Shown here: one piece after another, positions 8,550 to 16,019 of the stretch
How the letters are laid out: each line of letters opens with the position of its first letter
Numbering within the stretch: the first letter of the stretch is position 1
Assembly: GCA_018821925.1 (NCBI GenBank)
Contig: JAHJLF010000049.1
Span: 1 to 48,202, forward strand
Length of the DNA: 48,202 bases
From: Candidatus Edwardsbacteria bacterium
GTDB lineage: Bacteria; Edwardsbacteria; AC1; EtOH8
Direction of reading: 5' to 3'
The notes under the pieces: model-generated
The model's input: the letters and a program-made list of their open reading frames with translations, nothing else
The model's database searches: none
What the model was told of the DNA's origin: nothing
Program-made: the position numbers and the translations under genes

Positions 8550-10694
8550 ATGGACTTTTTAGCAAAGCTCAACCCCGAGCAAAAAGAAGCTGTCACCTAT
8601 CTGGAGGGTCCCTTGCTGATACTGGCCGGGGCGGGCTCCGGAAAGACCCGGGTGCTGACTCACCGCCTGGCTTACCTGGTGGGGCAGGGCGTTTGCGCCC
8701 CCTGGGCCATCCTGGCGGTGACCTTTACCAACAAAGCGGCCGGGGAGATGAAAAACCGGGTGGGCCGCTTGATAAATCGCAGCGTGGACGGTCTGTGGGT
8801 AGGGACTTTCCATTCGGTCTGCGCCAGGATACTGCGCAAAGAGGGATATCTCCTGGGATACCAGCGTGATTATACCATCTACGACGAGAATGACAAGCTG
8901 GCCCTGATGAAAAAAGTGATGAGCGCCCTGGCCATCCCGGAACGCAGAGTCCCGGTAAAAGCCGTGATATCACGCATCTCCAGCTCCAAGGACAGCTTGG
9001 TGGGGCCGGAGGAATACCAGAAGATGGCCTACGATTTCTTTGAAAAGGAAGTGGCCAAGATATTTAGCCTCTACCAGCAGGAATTGCTGAAGAACCAAGC
9101 CATGGATTTCGACGATCTGATCTTCAATACCGTAAAAATACTGTCCGGCAATAAAAAGGTTCTAGACGATTACGGCCATAAATTCAAACACATCCTGGTC
9201 GATGAGTATCAGGACACCAACCGCGCCCAATATATGCTGGTAAAACTGCTTTCCCAGAGCCATCGCCAGCTATGTGTGGTGGGCGATGACGACCAGTCTA
9301 TCTACGGCTTCCGGGGGGCGGATATTCGGAATATCCTGGAGTTTGAAAACGATTTTCCCGAGGCCAAGATCGTCCGCCTGGAGCAGAACTACCGCTCCAC
9401 CCAGGTCATTCTGGAATGTGCCAATCAGGTGGTCAAGAACAATGCCGGTCGCAAGGGCAAGGAGTTGTGGACCGACAACCCCAAAGGGGAGAATGTCTCG
9501 CTGTGGTGCGCCTGGGACGAGCGCGACGAGGCCGAAAAGATCTGCCGGGCCATCAAGGAGCATTGGACCAAAGGCTCTTTAAAGGACTGCGTGATACTCT
9601 ACCGCACCAACGCCCAGAGCCGGGCGCTGGAGGACTCCCTGCGGCGAGCAGCGGTGCCCTATCTGATAGTGGGCGGCCTGAAATTCTACGAACGCAAGGA
9701 GATCAAAGATATTTTGGCCTATCTGCGGGTGGTGGTCAACCCGGCGGATGCCGTCGGCTTGAAAAGGATCATAAATATTCCGCCCCGTGGCATTGGCGAC
9801 ACCAGCCTGTCCAGGATTGAATCCTATGCCGCTGAGAGGGATATTTCCCTGTTCCAGGCTCTTAAGGAAAACGACCAGGTGCCCGGACTGGGGCCGGGCA
9901 TAAAATCGGCTGTCAGCGGGTTCGTAAAGGATTTGGAAAAGCTGATAGCCTTAAAAGATTCCTTGAATGCCCAGGAGCTGATCACAAAGGTCATCGAACA
10001 ATCCGGCTATATAAAGTTCATCGGCAGCCAGTATCTGGACAAGGTCGAGGCCGATAGCCGGACCGAGAACGTTCAGGAGCTGGCCTCGGCCGCCAACGAA
10101 TTTTGCGAGCGTTCGGAGGATAAGAGCCTGCCCGCTTTTCTGGCCGAGGTATCCCTGGTGGCCGATATCGACCGCTGGAACGATTCCGCCGAGGCGGTTA
10201 CGCTGATGACCATTCACAACGCCAAAGGGCTGGAATTTCCCCAGGTGTTCATCACCGGGCTGGAGGAGGGGCTGCTGCCGCACCGGGCCTCGCTGGATAC
10301 CATTGAAGAGCTGGAGGAGGAGCGGCGGCTGTTCTATGTGGCCATCACCAGGGCTCAAAACAAGCTGACGCTCTGCTCGGCCATGTCCCGCCGACATTTC
10401 GGCGGACTGATACAATCATTACCCTCCCGCTTCATTGCCGAGCTGCCCAGGGAGAACCTGGATGCCGATTTGCCAAGAAGCGAAAAACAGGCCGGCGATT
10501 TCCCTAGGGAATCCCAGGAGGGAACTCACCAAATCCAGGCCAAGGGCCTCAAGGGTAAGCGGGTACACCATGAGATATGGGGCCAGGGCCAGGTGGTGGA
10601 TGCCGAGGGAGACGGCGATGATGTGAAGCTCTCTATAGTTTTCGGCGGCGGGGTGAAGAAAAAAATAATGGCCGGATTTGTGGAGTTCATGTAA
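8550..10694 (+). CDS. pcrA: ATP-dependent DNA helicase PcrA/UvrD
   Basis: The product is 714 residues, close to the usual 720-740 for PcrA. All superfamily 1A motifs are present: Q motif LNPEQKEAV, Walker A AGAGSGKT at about residue 27, Ia TFTNKAAGEMK, II VDEYQDTN, III GDDDQSIYGFRGAD, IV QNYRST, V TIHNAKGLEFP and VI YVAITRAQ. The last 45 residues (GKRVHHEIWGQGQVVDAEG) are the small Tudor-like C-terminal domain typical of PcrA. The enzyme translocates 3' to 5' on single-stranded DNA in repair, replication-fork clearance and plasmid replication. The ribosome site is weak (AGAAAGA). Confidence 0.97.
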   Translation: MDFLAKLNPEQKEAVTYLEGPLLILAGAGSGKTRVLTHRLAYLVGQGVCAPWAILAVTFTNKAAGEMKNRVGRLINRSVDGLWVGTFHSVCARILRKEGYLLGYQRDYTIYDENDKLALMKKVMSALAIPERRVPVKAVISRISSSKDSLVGPEEYQKMAYDFFEKEVAKIFSLYQQELLKNQAMDFDDLIFNTVKILSGNKKVLDDYGHKFKHILVDEYQDTNRAQYMLVKLLSQSHRQLCVVGDDDQSIYGFRGADIRNILEFENDFPEAKIVRLEQNYRSTQVILECANQVVKNNAGRKGKELWTDNPKGENVSLWCAWDERDEAEKICRAIKEHWTKGSLKDCVILYRTNAQSRALEDSLRRAAVPYLIVGGLKFYERKEIKDILAYLRVVVNPADAVGLKRIINIPPRGIGDTSLSRIESYAAERDISLFQALKENDQVPGLGPGIKSAVSGFVKDLEKLIALKDSLNAQELITKVIEQSGYIKFIGSQYLDKVEADSRTENVQELASAANEFCERSEDKSLPAFLAEVSLVADIDRWNDSAEAVTLMTIHNAKGLEFPQVFITGLEEGLLPHRASLDTIEELEEERRLFYVAITRAQNKLTLCSAMSRRHFGGLIQSLPSRFIAELPRENLDADLPRSEKQAGDFPRESQEGTHQIQAKGLKGKRVHHEIWGQGQVVDAEGDGDDVKLSIVFGGGVKKKIMAGFVEFM

Positions 10695-10754
10695 TACCCA
10701 GGCAGATCGTTAAAACACTGCTTGAAATTATCAGCAGTTATTATTATATTTCAT

Positions 10755-11717
10755 ATGAATATCAAGCCACGCTTCATAGAACTTTATAAAACCGGAGATC
10801 TCGAAAAAAAGAGCCGGGAGGCCCATGATCTTTTAACCTGCTGTACCCTCTGCCCCCGTAGCTGTGGAGTCAACCGTTTGCAGGGCCAGCTTGGTTTCTG
10901 CCGGTCCGGATTTCTGCCCACGGTCTCCAGCTATAACGCTCATCACGGCGAGGAGCCGCCGATATCGGGGACCCGTGGCTCGGGAACCATTTTCTTCAGT
11001 CACTGCAATCTGTCCTGTTGCTACTGCCAGAACTGGCCCATAAGCCAACTGGGACAGGGACAGGAGGTTTCTTGCGAAAGGCTGGCCGGGATGATGATGG
11101 AGCTGCAGCAAAGGGGCTGCCACAACATCAACTTTGTTACTCCTTCCCATATGATCGCCCAGATCCTGATGGCGCTGGAGATCGCCGTTCCCCAAGGGTT
11201 TAATCTGCCGTTGGTCTACAACACCAGCGGGTATGATTCGCTGGATTCCTTAAAACTGCTGGAGGGGGTAATAGACATTTATCTGCCGGATATCAGATAC
11301 ACCGATCCCGGGGCGGCGGAGAGATATTCGGGAGCAGGGGATTATCCGGCGGTCAATCAGGCGACATTAAAGGAGATGTGGCGGCAGGTGGGCGAACTGC
11401 AACTGGACGACGAGGGGATAGCGTTCAGGGGAATGCTGGTAAGGCATCTGGTGCTGCCTAATGGATTATCGCAAACCAAGGAAGCTTTAAAATTTTTATA
11501 CTGTGAAATATCGCCCAGGGTGCACTTGTCACTTATGTCCCAGTTCTTTCCAGCCCACAAGGCAAACCAAACGGCCGAACTGGGAAGAAACATCAGCCGG
11601 GAGGAATACCGACAGGCAGTGGAATGGACGAAGGAGTACGAGTTGGAGAACGGCTGGCATCAGGAGTTGGACGATACCGGAGGCGGGCCTCCGGACCGGA
11701 TAGTGAAAACCACTTAA
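10755..11717 (+). CDS. PflX-type radical SAM protein
   Basis: The product is 320 residues from ATG 10755; a TTG at 10722 would add 11 residues and neither start has a clear ribosome site. The radical SAM cluster motif is C84-x3-C88-x2-C91 (CNLSCCYC), followed by the usual aromatic and QN. An N-terminal extra Cys set (CTLCPRSCGVNR ... GFC) is the mark of the PflX / COG1313 group, relatives of pyruvate-formate-lyase activases. Later motifs are VYNTSGYDSLDSLKLLEGVIDIY and LPNGLSQT-like. The family reductively cleaves S-adenosylmethionine to a 5'-deoxyadenosyl radical; the protein it activates is unknown and no glycyl-radical enzyme is nearby. It is followed after 20 bases by the sensor kinase. 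Confidence 0.9.
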   Translation: MNIKPRFIELYKTGDLEKKSREAHDLLTCCTLCPRSCGVNRLQGQLGFCRSGFLPTVSSYNAHHGEEPPISGTRGSGTIFFSHCNLSCCYCQNWPISQLGQGQEVSCERLAGMMMELQQRGCHNINFVTPSHMIAQILMALEIAVPQGFNLPLVYNTSGYDSLDSLKLLEGVIDIYLPDIRYTDPGAAERYSGAGDYPAVNQATLKEMWRQVGELQLDDEGIAFRGMLVRHLVLPNGLSQTKEALKFLYCEISPRVHLSLMSQFFPAHKANQTAELGRNISREEYRQAVEWTKEYELENGWHQELDDTGGGPPDRIVKTT

Positions 11718-11737
11718 AACAATATCATCTTCACCTA

Positions 11738-13363
11738 ATGAATACTAAGTGCTGGGAAGACAGAAATTGCCAGCAGAAAGAATGTCCGGTCCGCCGCCGA
11801 GGCGGCAAGCACTGCTGGCTCAGCGAGCCCCGTCCGGGCTTTGACGGGCAGTATCTGCCATTCCGTGAACGGCTCTACCGGCACTGCCGCGGTTGCATCC
11901 ATTTCCATGAAATCATCGAAAGGGCCACCGGGCGCAGAGCGGACGACCGCCTGATGTCCGATACCCTTTTTAAACTACTGGAGGAGATGGGCTCCTTTCA
12001 CGAAGAGGTGGCCAGATCTAACCAGGCCCTTACCGAGAATGTTCAGAACCTGGCCATGCTCAATGAAGTGACCAAGGCCCTGCAGTCCACCCTGGACCTG
12101 AAACAGACCCTGCATATAATCCTGACCGGGGTCACGGCGGCGGAAATTTTAAGGCTGAACCGGGCATTTTTACTGCTGCTGGACGACAGCCGGAAAAACC
12201 TGGTGGGAGAGATGGCGGTCGGCCCCACCGGTCCGGAGGAAGCGACAAAGATATGGGACGAGCTTAAAAGCAGCCCCGCCAGTTTTAAGGAATTGGCTAT
12301 GCGGCCTCATCATGAAATAAACGGCAACGAATATGTCAACCGGCTGGTCAGGGAGATAAAAGTGCCGGTTGACGATTACGACAACGTCGCCATCAGGGCC
12401 ATCAGCCTAAGGAAACCTTTTTTGGTAAGCGATGCCCATGCCACACCGGGGGCCAAGGGCTTTGCCGCAGTTCTCAAGGTCAGTAATTTCGTGATAGTTC
12501 CCCTGATTGCCGAGAACGAACCGCTGGGGGTATTGATGGCGGATAATTCGATCACCCAGGCGCCCATCGTGCAAGGCGACCTGACCCTGCTGGAGATATT
12601 TGCCGGCCAGGTTGCCAGCGCCATCCGCAATGCCAAGCTTTATCAGCAGCTGCAGATGAAGGTCAAGGAGTTACGGGAAAGCCAGGACAAGCTGATAAAA
12701 GCCGAGAAAATGGCCTCCATCGGAGAGATCGCCACTACTCTGGCCCATGAAATGAGGACCCCGTTGGTATCCATCGGCGGCTTCATCAACTCCATGGCCA
12801 AGCAGCAGCCGGACAACCGGCCCTTTGAAAAGCAGTTCAGGATAATAGGCTCCGAGATCGAGCGCCTGGAGGCGGTCCTCTCCGACACCCTGGAGATGGC
12901 TCGATTCAAAGAACCGGAGCTGGTCCGGGCCGACATCAATACCATCATTGACGATTGTCTTAAACTGCTGCTGCCGGAATTTGAGGACAAGAAAATAGAG
13001 ATACAAGCCAGCTTCAACTGCCCGGAACATCTGATCTGGCTGGATAAACTGCAGCTACCCCAGGTTTTTTTTAATATATTCAAGAATGCCATTCATGCCA
13101 TGCCGACCGGCGGTCTGCTGCGGGTCGAAACCAGAAGAACCGACCCCAACGATATTGAGATAACGATCTCCGACACCGGATCCGGCATATCCGGCGACCA
13201 TATAGACAGAATATTCGAACCCCGGTTTACCACCAAGAACGGTGGCAGCGGCATAGGACTGGCCCTCAGCAAGAAGATCATAAACAGTCACCGGGGAGTG
13301 ATAAAAGCCGAGTTAAGGCCGGAAGGCGGGACCGCCTTCACCATCAGCATTCCGTTGATATAG
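11738..13363 (+). CDS. Soluble sensor histidine kinase with Cys-rich N-terminus and GAF domain
   Basis: The product is 541 residues. The ATG at 11738 is chosen because the upstream 38 codons overlap the previous gene and are Arg/Gly-rich non-domain sequence. Residues 1-65 hold the pattern CWEDRNCQQKECP ... HCW ... CRGC, a Cys/Trp-rich motif found at the start of many uncultured-bacterial signalling proteins and likely to bind a metal or Fe-S cluster (inference). A GAF domain (about 105-305), a coiled linker, the HisKA box with phospho-acceptor H337 (LAHEMRTP) and a HATPase domain with N box (NIFKNAIHAMP), G1 (DTGSGI) and G2 (GSGIGLAL) follow. There are no transmembrane segments, so it senses a cytoplasmic signal. 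The response regulator is 40 bases downstream. Confidence 0.93.
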   Translation: MNTKCWEDRNCQQKECPVRRRGGKHCWLSEPRPGFDGQYLPFRERLYRHCRGCIHFHEIIERATGRRADDRLMSDTLFKLLEEMGSFHEEVARSNQALTENVQNLAMLNEVTKALQSTLDLKQTLHIILTGVTAAEILRLNRAFLLLLDDSRKNLVGEMAVGPTGPEEATKIWDELKSSPASFKELAMRPHHEINGNEYVNRLVREIKVPVDDYDNVAIRAISLRKPFLVSDAHATPGAKGFAAVLKVSNFVIVPLIAENEPLGVLMADNSITQAPIVQGDLTLLEIFAGQVASAIRNAKLYQQLQMKVKELRESQDKLIKAEKMASIGEIATTLAHEMRTPLVSIGGFINSMAKQQPDNRPFEKQFRIIGSEIERLEAVLSDTLEMARFKEPELVRADINTIIDDCLKLLLPEFEDKKIEIQASFNCPEHLIWLDKLQLPQVFFNIFKNAIHAMPTGGLLRVETRRTDPNDIEITISDTGSGISGDHIDRIFEPRFTTKNGGSGIGLALSKKIINSHRGVIKAELRPEGGTAFTISIPLI

Positions 13364-13403
13364 GGATTTATCGGGGTCTGTAACCTTTAAAAAGGAGCGT
13401 ATC

Positions 13404-13766
13404 ATGAGAACTATTTTGGTGGTCGACGATGAGGAGAATATCCGCATTTTATACCAGCAGGATTTTACGGCTAACGGTTACAAGGTGATCTGTGCGGCGA
13501 CGTTGGATGAGGCCAAGAAGGAGTTCTCCCAGAACCAGGTAGACCTAGTGGTCCTGGACCTTAAGCTTACCGCTCACGACGGCGGCCTGGAGATGCTGCG
13601 CTGGATGAGGGAGACCAACCGCAAGATCCCCATCATCATCAATACCGCCTATCCGGCCTATAAGACGGATTTCTCCTCCTGGCTGGCCGATGCCTATATT
13701 GTAAAATCCAGCAACTTGGATGAACTGAAAGATAACATAGCCCGACTTCTTGAAGAAAACAAATAA
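13404..13766 (+). CDS. Receiver-only response regulator
   Basis: The product is 120 residues consisting of a single REC domain: acidic pair D8/D9, phospho-acceptor D52 (VVLDLKL), T81 and K101 (YIVKSS). There is no output domain, so it acts by protein contact or phosphotransfer, as CheY- or Spo0F-like proteins do. AAGGAG lies 7 bases before the ATG. It is cotranscribed with the kinase upstream and stands 21 bases before the outer-membrane-like protein gene. Confidence 0.95.
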   Translation: MRTILVVDDEENIRILYQQDFTANGYKVICAATLDEAKKEFSQNQVDLVVLDLKLTAHDGGLEMLRWMRETNRKIPIIINTAYPAYKTDFSSWLADAYIVKSSNLDELKDNIARLLEENK

Positions 13767-13787
13767 ATACTGTTCGGGAGAAAAAAC

Positions 13788-15083
13788 ATGAAGCATTTAT
13801 CTATATGGGCTGTTATCTTATCCTGTCTGGCAACTCCAGCGGTGGGCGATGAACTGTATCTGTTGGCAGGCAGTAAATTCAATGGAACAGTAATCATGTG
13901 GGGCCAGGAAGATATTACCTTCGTTCTTAAGGGCACCACCATAAATGAATCTTTCGATATCTCGGTGAAATCTATCTCCCAGATTATTTTAAGCGATAAC
14001 ACCATACATGTTCCGGGCGAGGATAGCTGGATCGCCAGCGGGGGGCTAAGTCAGGAACAACTGGCAGGATTGGGTCTGCTGGGCCAGCCGTCGAATAATA
14101 TAACTAGATTTGAGGAAAAGGGTACCGCCGGGCTGATTTCACCGGCAAAGATAATGGCAACCAGGAACCCGTTTGCCGTCGATCTGTCATTAAAAAAAAT
14201 GTCGGGGTATACCGATTATCACATTGAGATAGTGGAAGGATACATAACCTGGCAAAGCATCCTGGCCTTTCCTCTGGATGGTAATAAATTAACCGTACAA
14301 GCTTCGTACTTAAAACATCCTTTCAAGGATCCTAAGAAAGATCTTAGTTTTGAGTTGTTGTATGCCCGGTATATGACTGACCCCAAAGAGGCCATGGTCG
14401 ATTCCGATTACGGGGTATATGAAGCAGGTTCTTTTACCGAGAAATGGGTTTGGAGCGCCACCAAGTCCACCGCGAAAGCCAGCATCAATGAAATATCCGC
14501 TAAAACGCTGATAGGCATGGATCTGGGAAATAACATCTATGGCGCCCTTATCCTGGGGTATCGTTATCTTAAATGCTCTTATGATATCTTCGGGATTGAT
14601 GGCTGGCAACAGCCGGAATACGGGGGAGAAATCTATTCTTTTGATGTTTATCAGAACTACAATGTGCTGGACTACCGCATATCCTATCATTTGCCCCTGG
14701 CCGGGATAAAACTGGATATCGGGATGACCGATAACGTAATGATCGCAGGAGAACTATTGTGGCATCCAATGTCAAATGTCAACGACTTCGACGACCATAT
14801 TTTAAGAAAGAAAACCGCAGTTTCGCAATGCCATGGTGGCGGGTGGGGGGCTTCAATATCAACCAAGATATTAGCAGGGCACCTGAAAAAAGCGGAGATA
14901 TTCGTTGGGGCCGGATTTGAAATGACAAGGGTCAGCACCACCGGCGAACAACAGCAGACATTCTATGGTGATGATCCGGGAACCACCGATATTGATGAAA
15001 CTGGTCTTAGTTATACAGATATTGATAATTCAATAAACTTGAAACAGCAGGCCATAGGGTTTTTTATGGAGACCCGATTTTAA
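13788..15083 (+). CDS. Exported beta-rich, outer-membrane-like protein
   Basis: The product is 431 residues. Residues 1-20 are a signal peptide (MKHLSIWAVILSCLATPAVG). The segment directly after it (DELYLLAGSKFNGTVI ... FVLKGTTI) resembles the short SH3-like beta modules that precede outer-membrane barrels. The rest alternates aromatic and polar residues in amphipathic strands and ends in Phe (FMETRF), the usual C-terminal signature of outer-membrane beta-barrels. No family is recognised. GGGAG lies 8 bases before the start. It follows the two-component pair closely and may be in the same transcript. Confidence 0.7.
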   Translation: MKHLSIWAVILSCLATPAVGDELYLLAGSKFNGTVIMWGQEDITFVLKGTTINESFDISVKSISQIILSDNTIHVPGEDSWIASGGLSQEQLAGLGLLGQPSNNITRFEEKGTAGLISPAKIMATRNPFAVDLSLKKMSGYTDYHIEIVEGYITWQSILAFPLDGNKLTVQASYLKHPFKDPKKDLSFELLYARYMTDPKEAMVDSDYGVYEAGSFTEKWVWSATKSTAKASINEISAKTLIGMDLGNNIYGALILGYRYLKCSYDIFGIDGWQQPEYGGEIYSFDVYQNYNVLDYRISYHLPLAGIKLDIGMTDNVMIAGELLWHPMSNVNDFDDHILRKKTAVSQCHGGGWGASISTKILAGHLKKAEIFVGAGFEMTRVSTTGEQQQTFYGDDPGTTDIDETGLSYTDIDNSINLKQQAIGFFMETRF

Positions 15084-15098
15084 AGGAAGAAAGAAAAG

Positions 15099-15953
15099 AT
15101 GAACTTGCTCAAAACTATCATATTAATGACGGGGTTAACGGTTATCCTGGTTTTAGTCGGGGACCAACTGGGCGGCCGGCAGGGGATGATGATGGCCTTG
15201 ATATTTGCCGGAGGGATGAATCTTTTTGCCTACTGGTTCTCCGATAAGTTGGCCTTGATGAGCTATCGGGCCAAGCAGGTGTCCGAGGCCGAGGCCCCGG
15301 AACTGCACTCTATTGTCCGGGGTTTGGCCACCAGGGCCGGGATACCCATGCCCAAGGTCTTTATCATTCCCTCGGCATCCCCCAACGCCTTTGCCACCGG
15401 GCGCAATCCCAGCCATGCCAGCGTGGCGGTGACCGAGGGCATAATGAGCCTTCTTAATCGGACGGAGCTGGAAGGGGTAATCGCCCACGAGCTGGCGCAT
15501 ATCCAGCACCGCGATATCCTGATCGCCTCGATCGTGGCCACTCTTGCCGGAGCCATAACCATGATCGCCCGGATGGCCGGTTGGGCCGCCATGTTCGGCG
15601 GTTACGGCGGGAGGGGCAATGACCGAAACAGCGGTGGCGGAGCCATAGGTTTCATTCTGATGGCCATATTGGCTCCGATTGCCGCCCTGCTGGTGCAGAT
15701 GTGGATCTCCCGCACCCGGGAATACGACGCCGATGCCGGGGGAGCCAGGATAGCCGGAAATCCCTCCGGCCTGGCCAGCGCCCTGGAGAAACTGCAAAGG
15801 GGGGCGCAGGCGCGGCCCCTTCAGGCCAATCCCTCCTCGGCCCACATGTTCATCGTCAATCCGCTCTCGGGTAAAAGCCTGATGAGCCTGTTCTCCACCC
15901 ATCCTCCCATTGAAGAAAGGGTGGCCAGACTGAGGGCCCTGGCCAGGGGGTAG
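15099..15953 (+). CDS. htpX: Membrane zinc metalloprotease HtpX (M48B)
   Basis: The product is 284 residues, the usual HtpX length. Two N-terminal membrane helices (about 5-22 and 30-47) are followed by the zinc site HELAH with H130, E131 and H134, two further hydrophobic segments after it (about 140-165 and 180-205), and the third-ligand region with E in TREYDADAGG. The family degrades misfolded membrane proteins at the cytoplasmic face together with FtsH. AAGGAAG stands upstream. It is 15 bases after the outer-membrane-like protein gene. Confidence 0.96.
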   Translation: MNLLKTIILMTGLTVILVLVGDQLGGRQGMMMALIFAGGMNLFAYWFSDKLALMSYRAKQVSEAEAPELHSIVRGLATRAGIPMPKVFIIPSASPNAFATGRNPSHASVAVTEGIMSLLNRTELEGVIAHELAHIQHRDILIASIVATLAGAITMIARMAGWAAMFGGYGGRGNDRNSGGGAIGFILMAILAPIAALLVQMWISRTREYDADAGGARIAGNPSGLASALEKLQRGAQARPLQANPSSAHMFIVNPLSGKSLMSLFSTHPPIEERVARLRALARG

Positions 15954-16019
15954 CTTTTAGGGTAAAAGGGGTGTATAATTCATAAAACGAGGCAATAACT
16001 TTTTTAAGGAAACCGATCG

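Noticed and set aside
11624-11737. N-terminal extension of the sensor kinase from 11624
   Set aside because: It overlaps the end of the radical SAM gene and reads as low-complexity Arg/Gly sequence; the Cys-rich motif starts right after the ATG at 11738.
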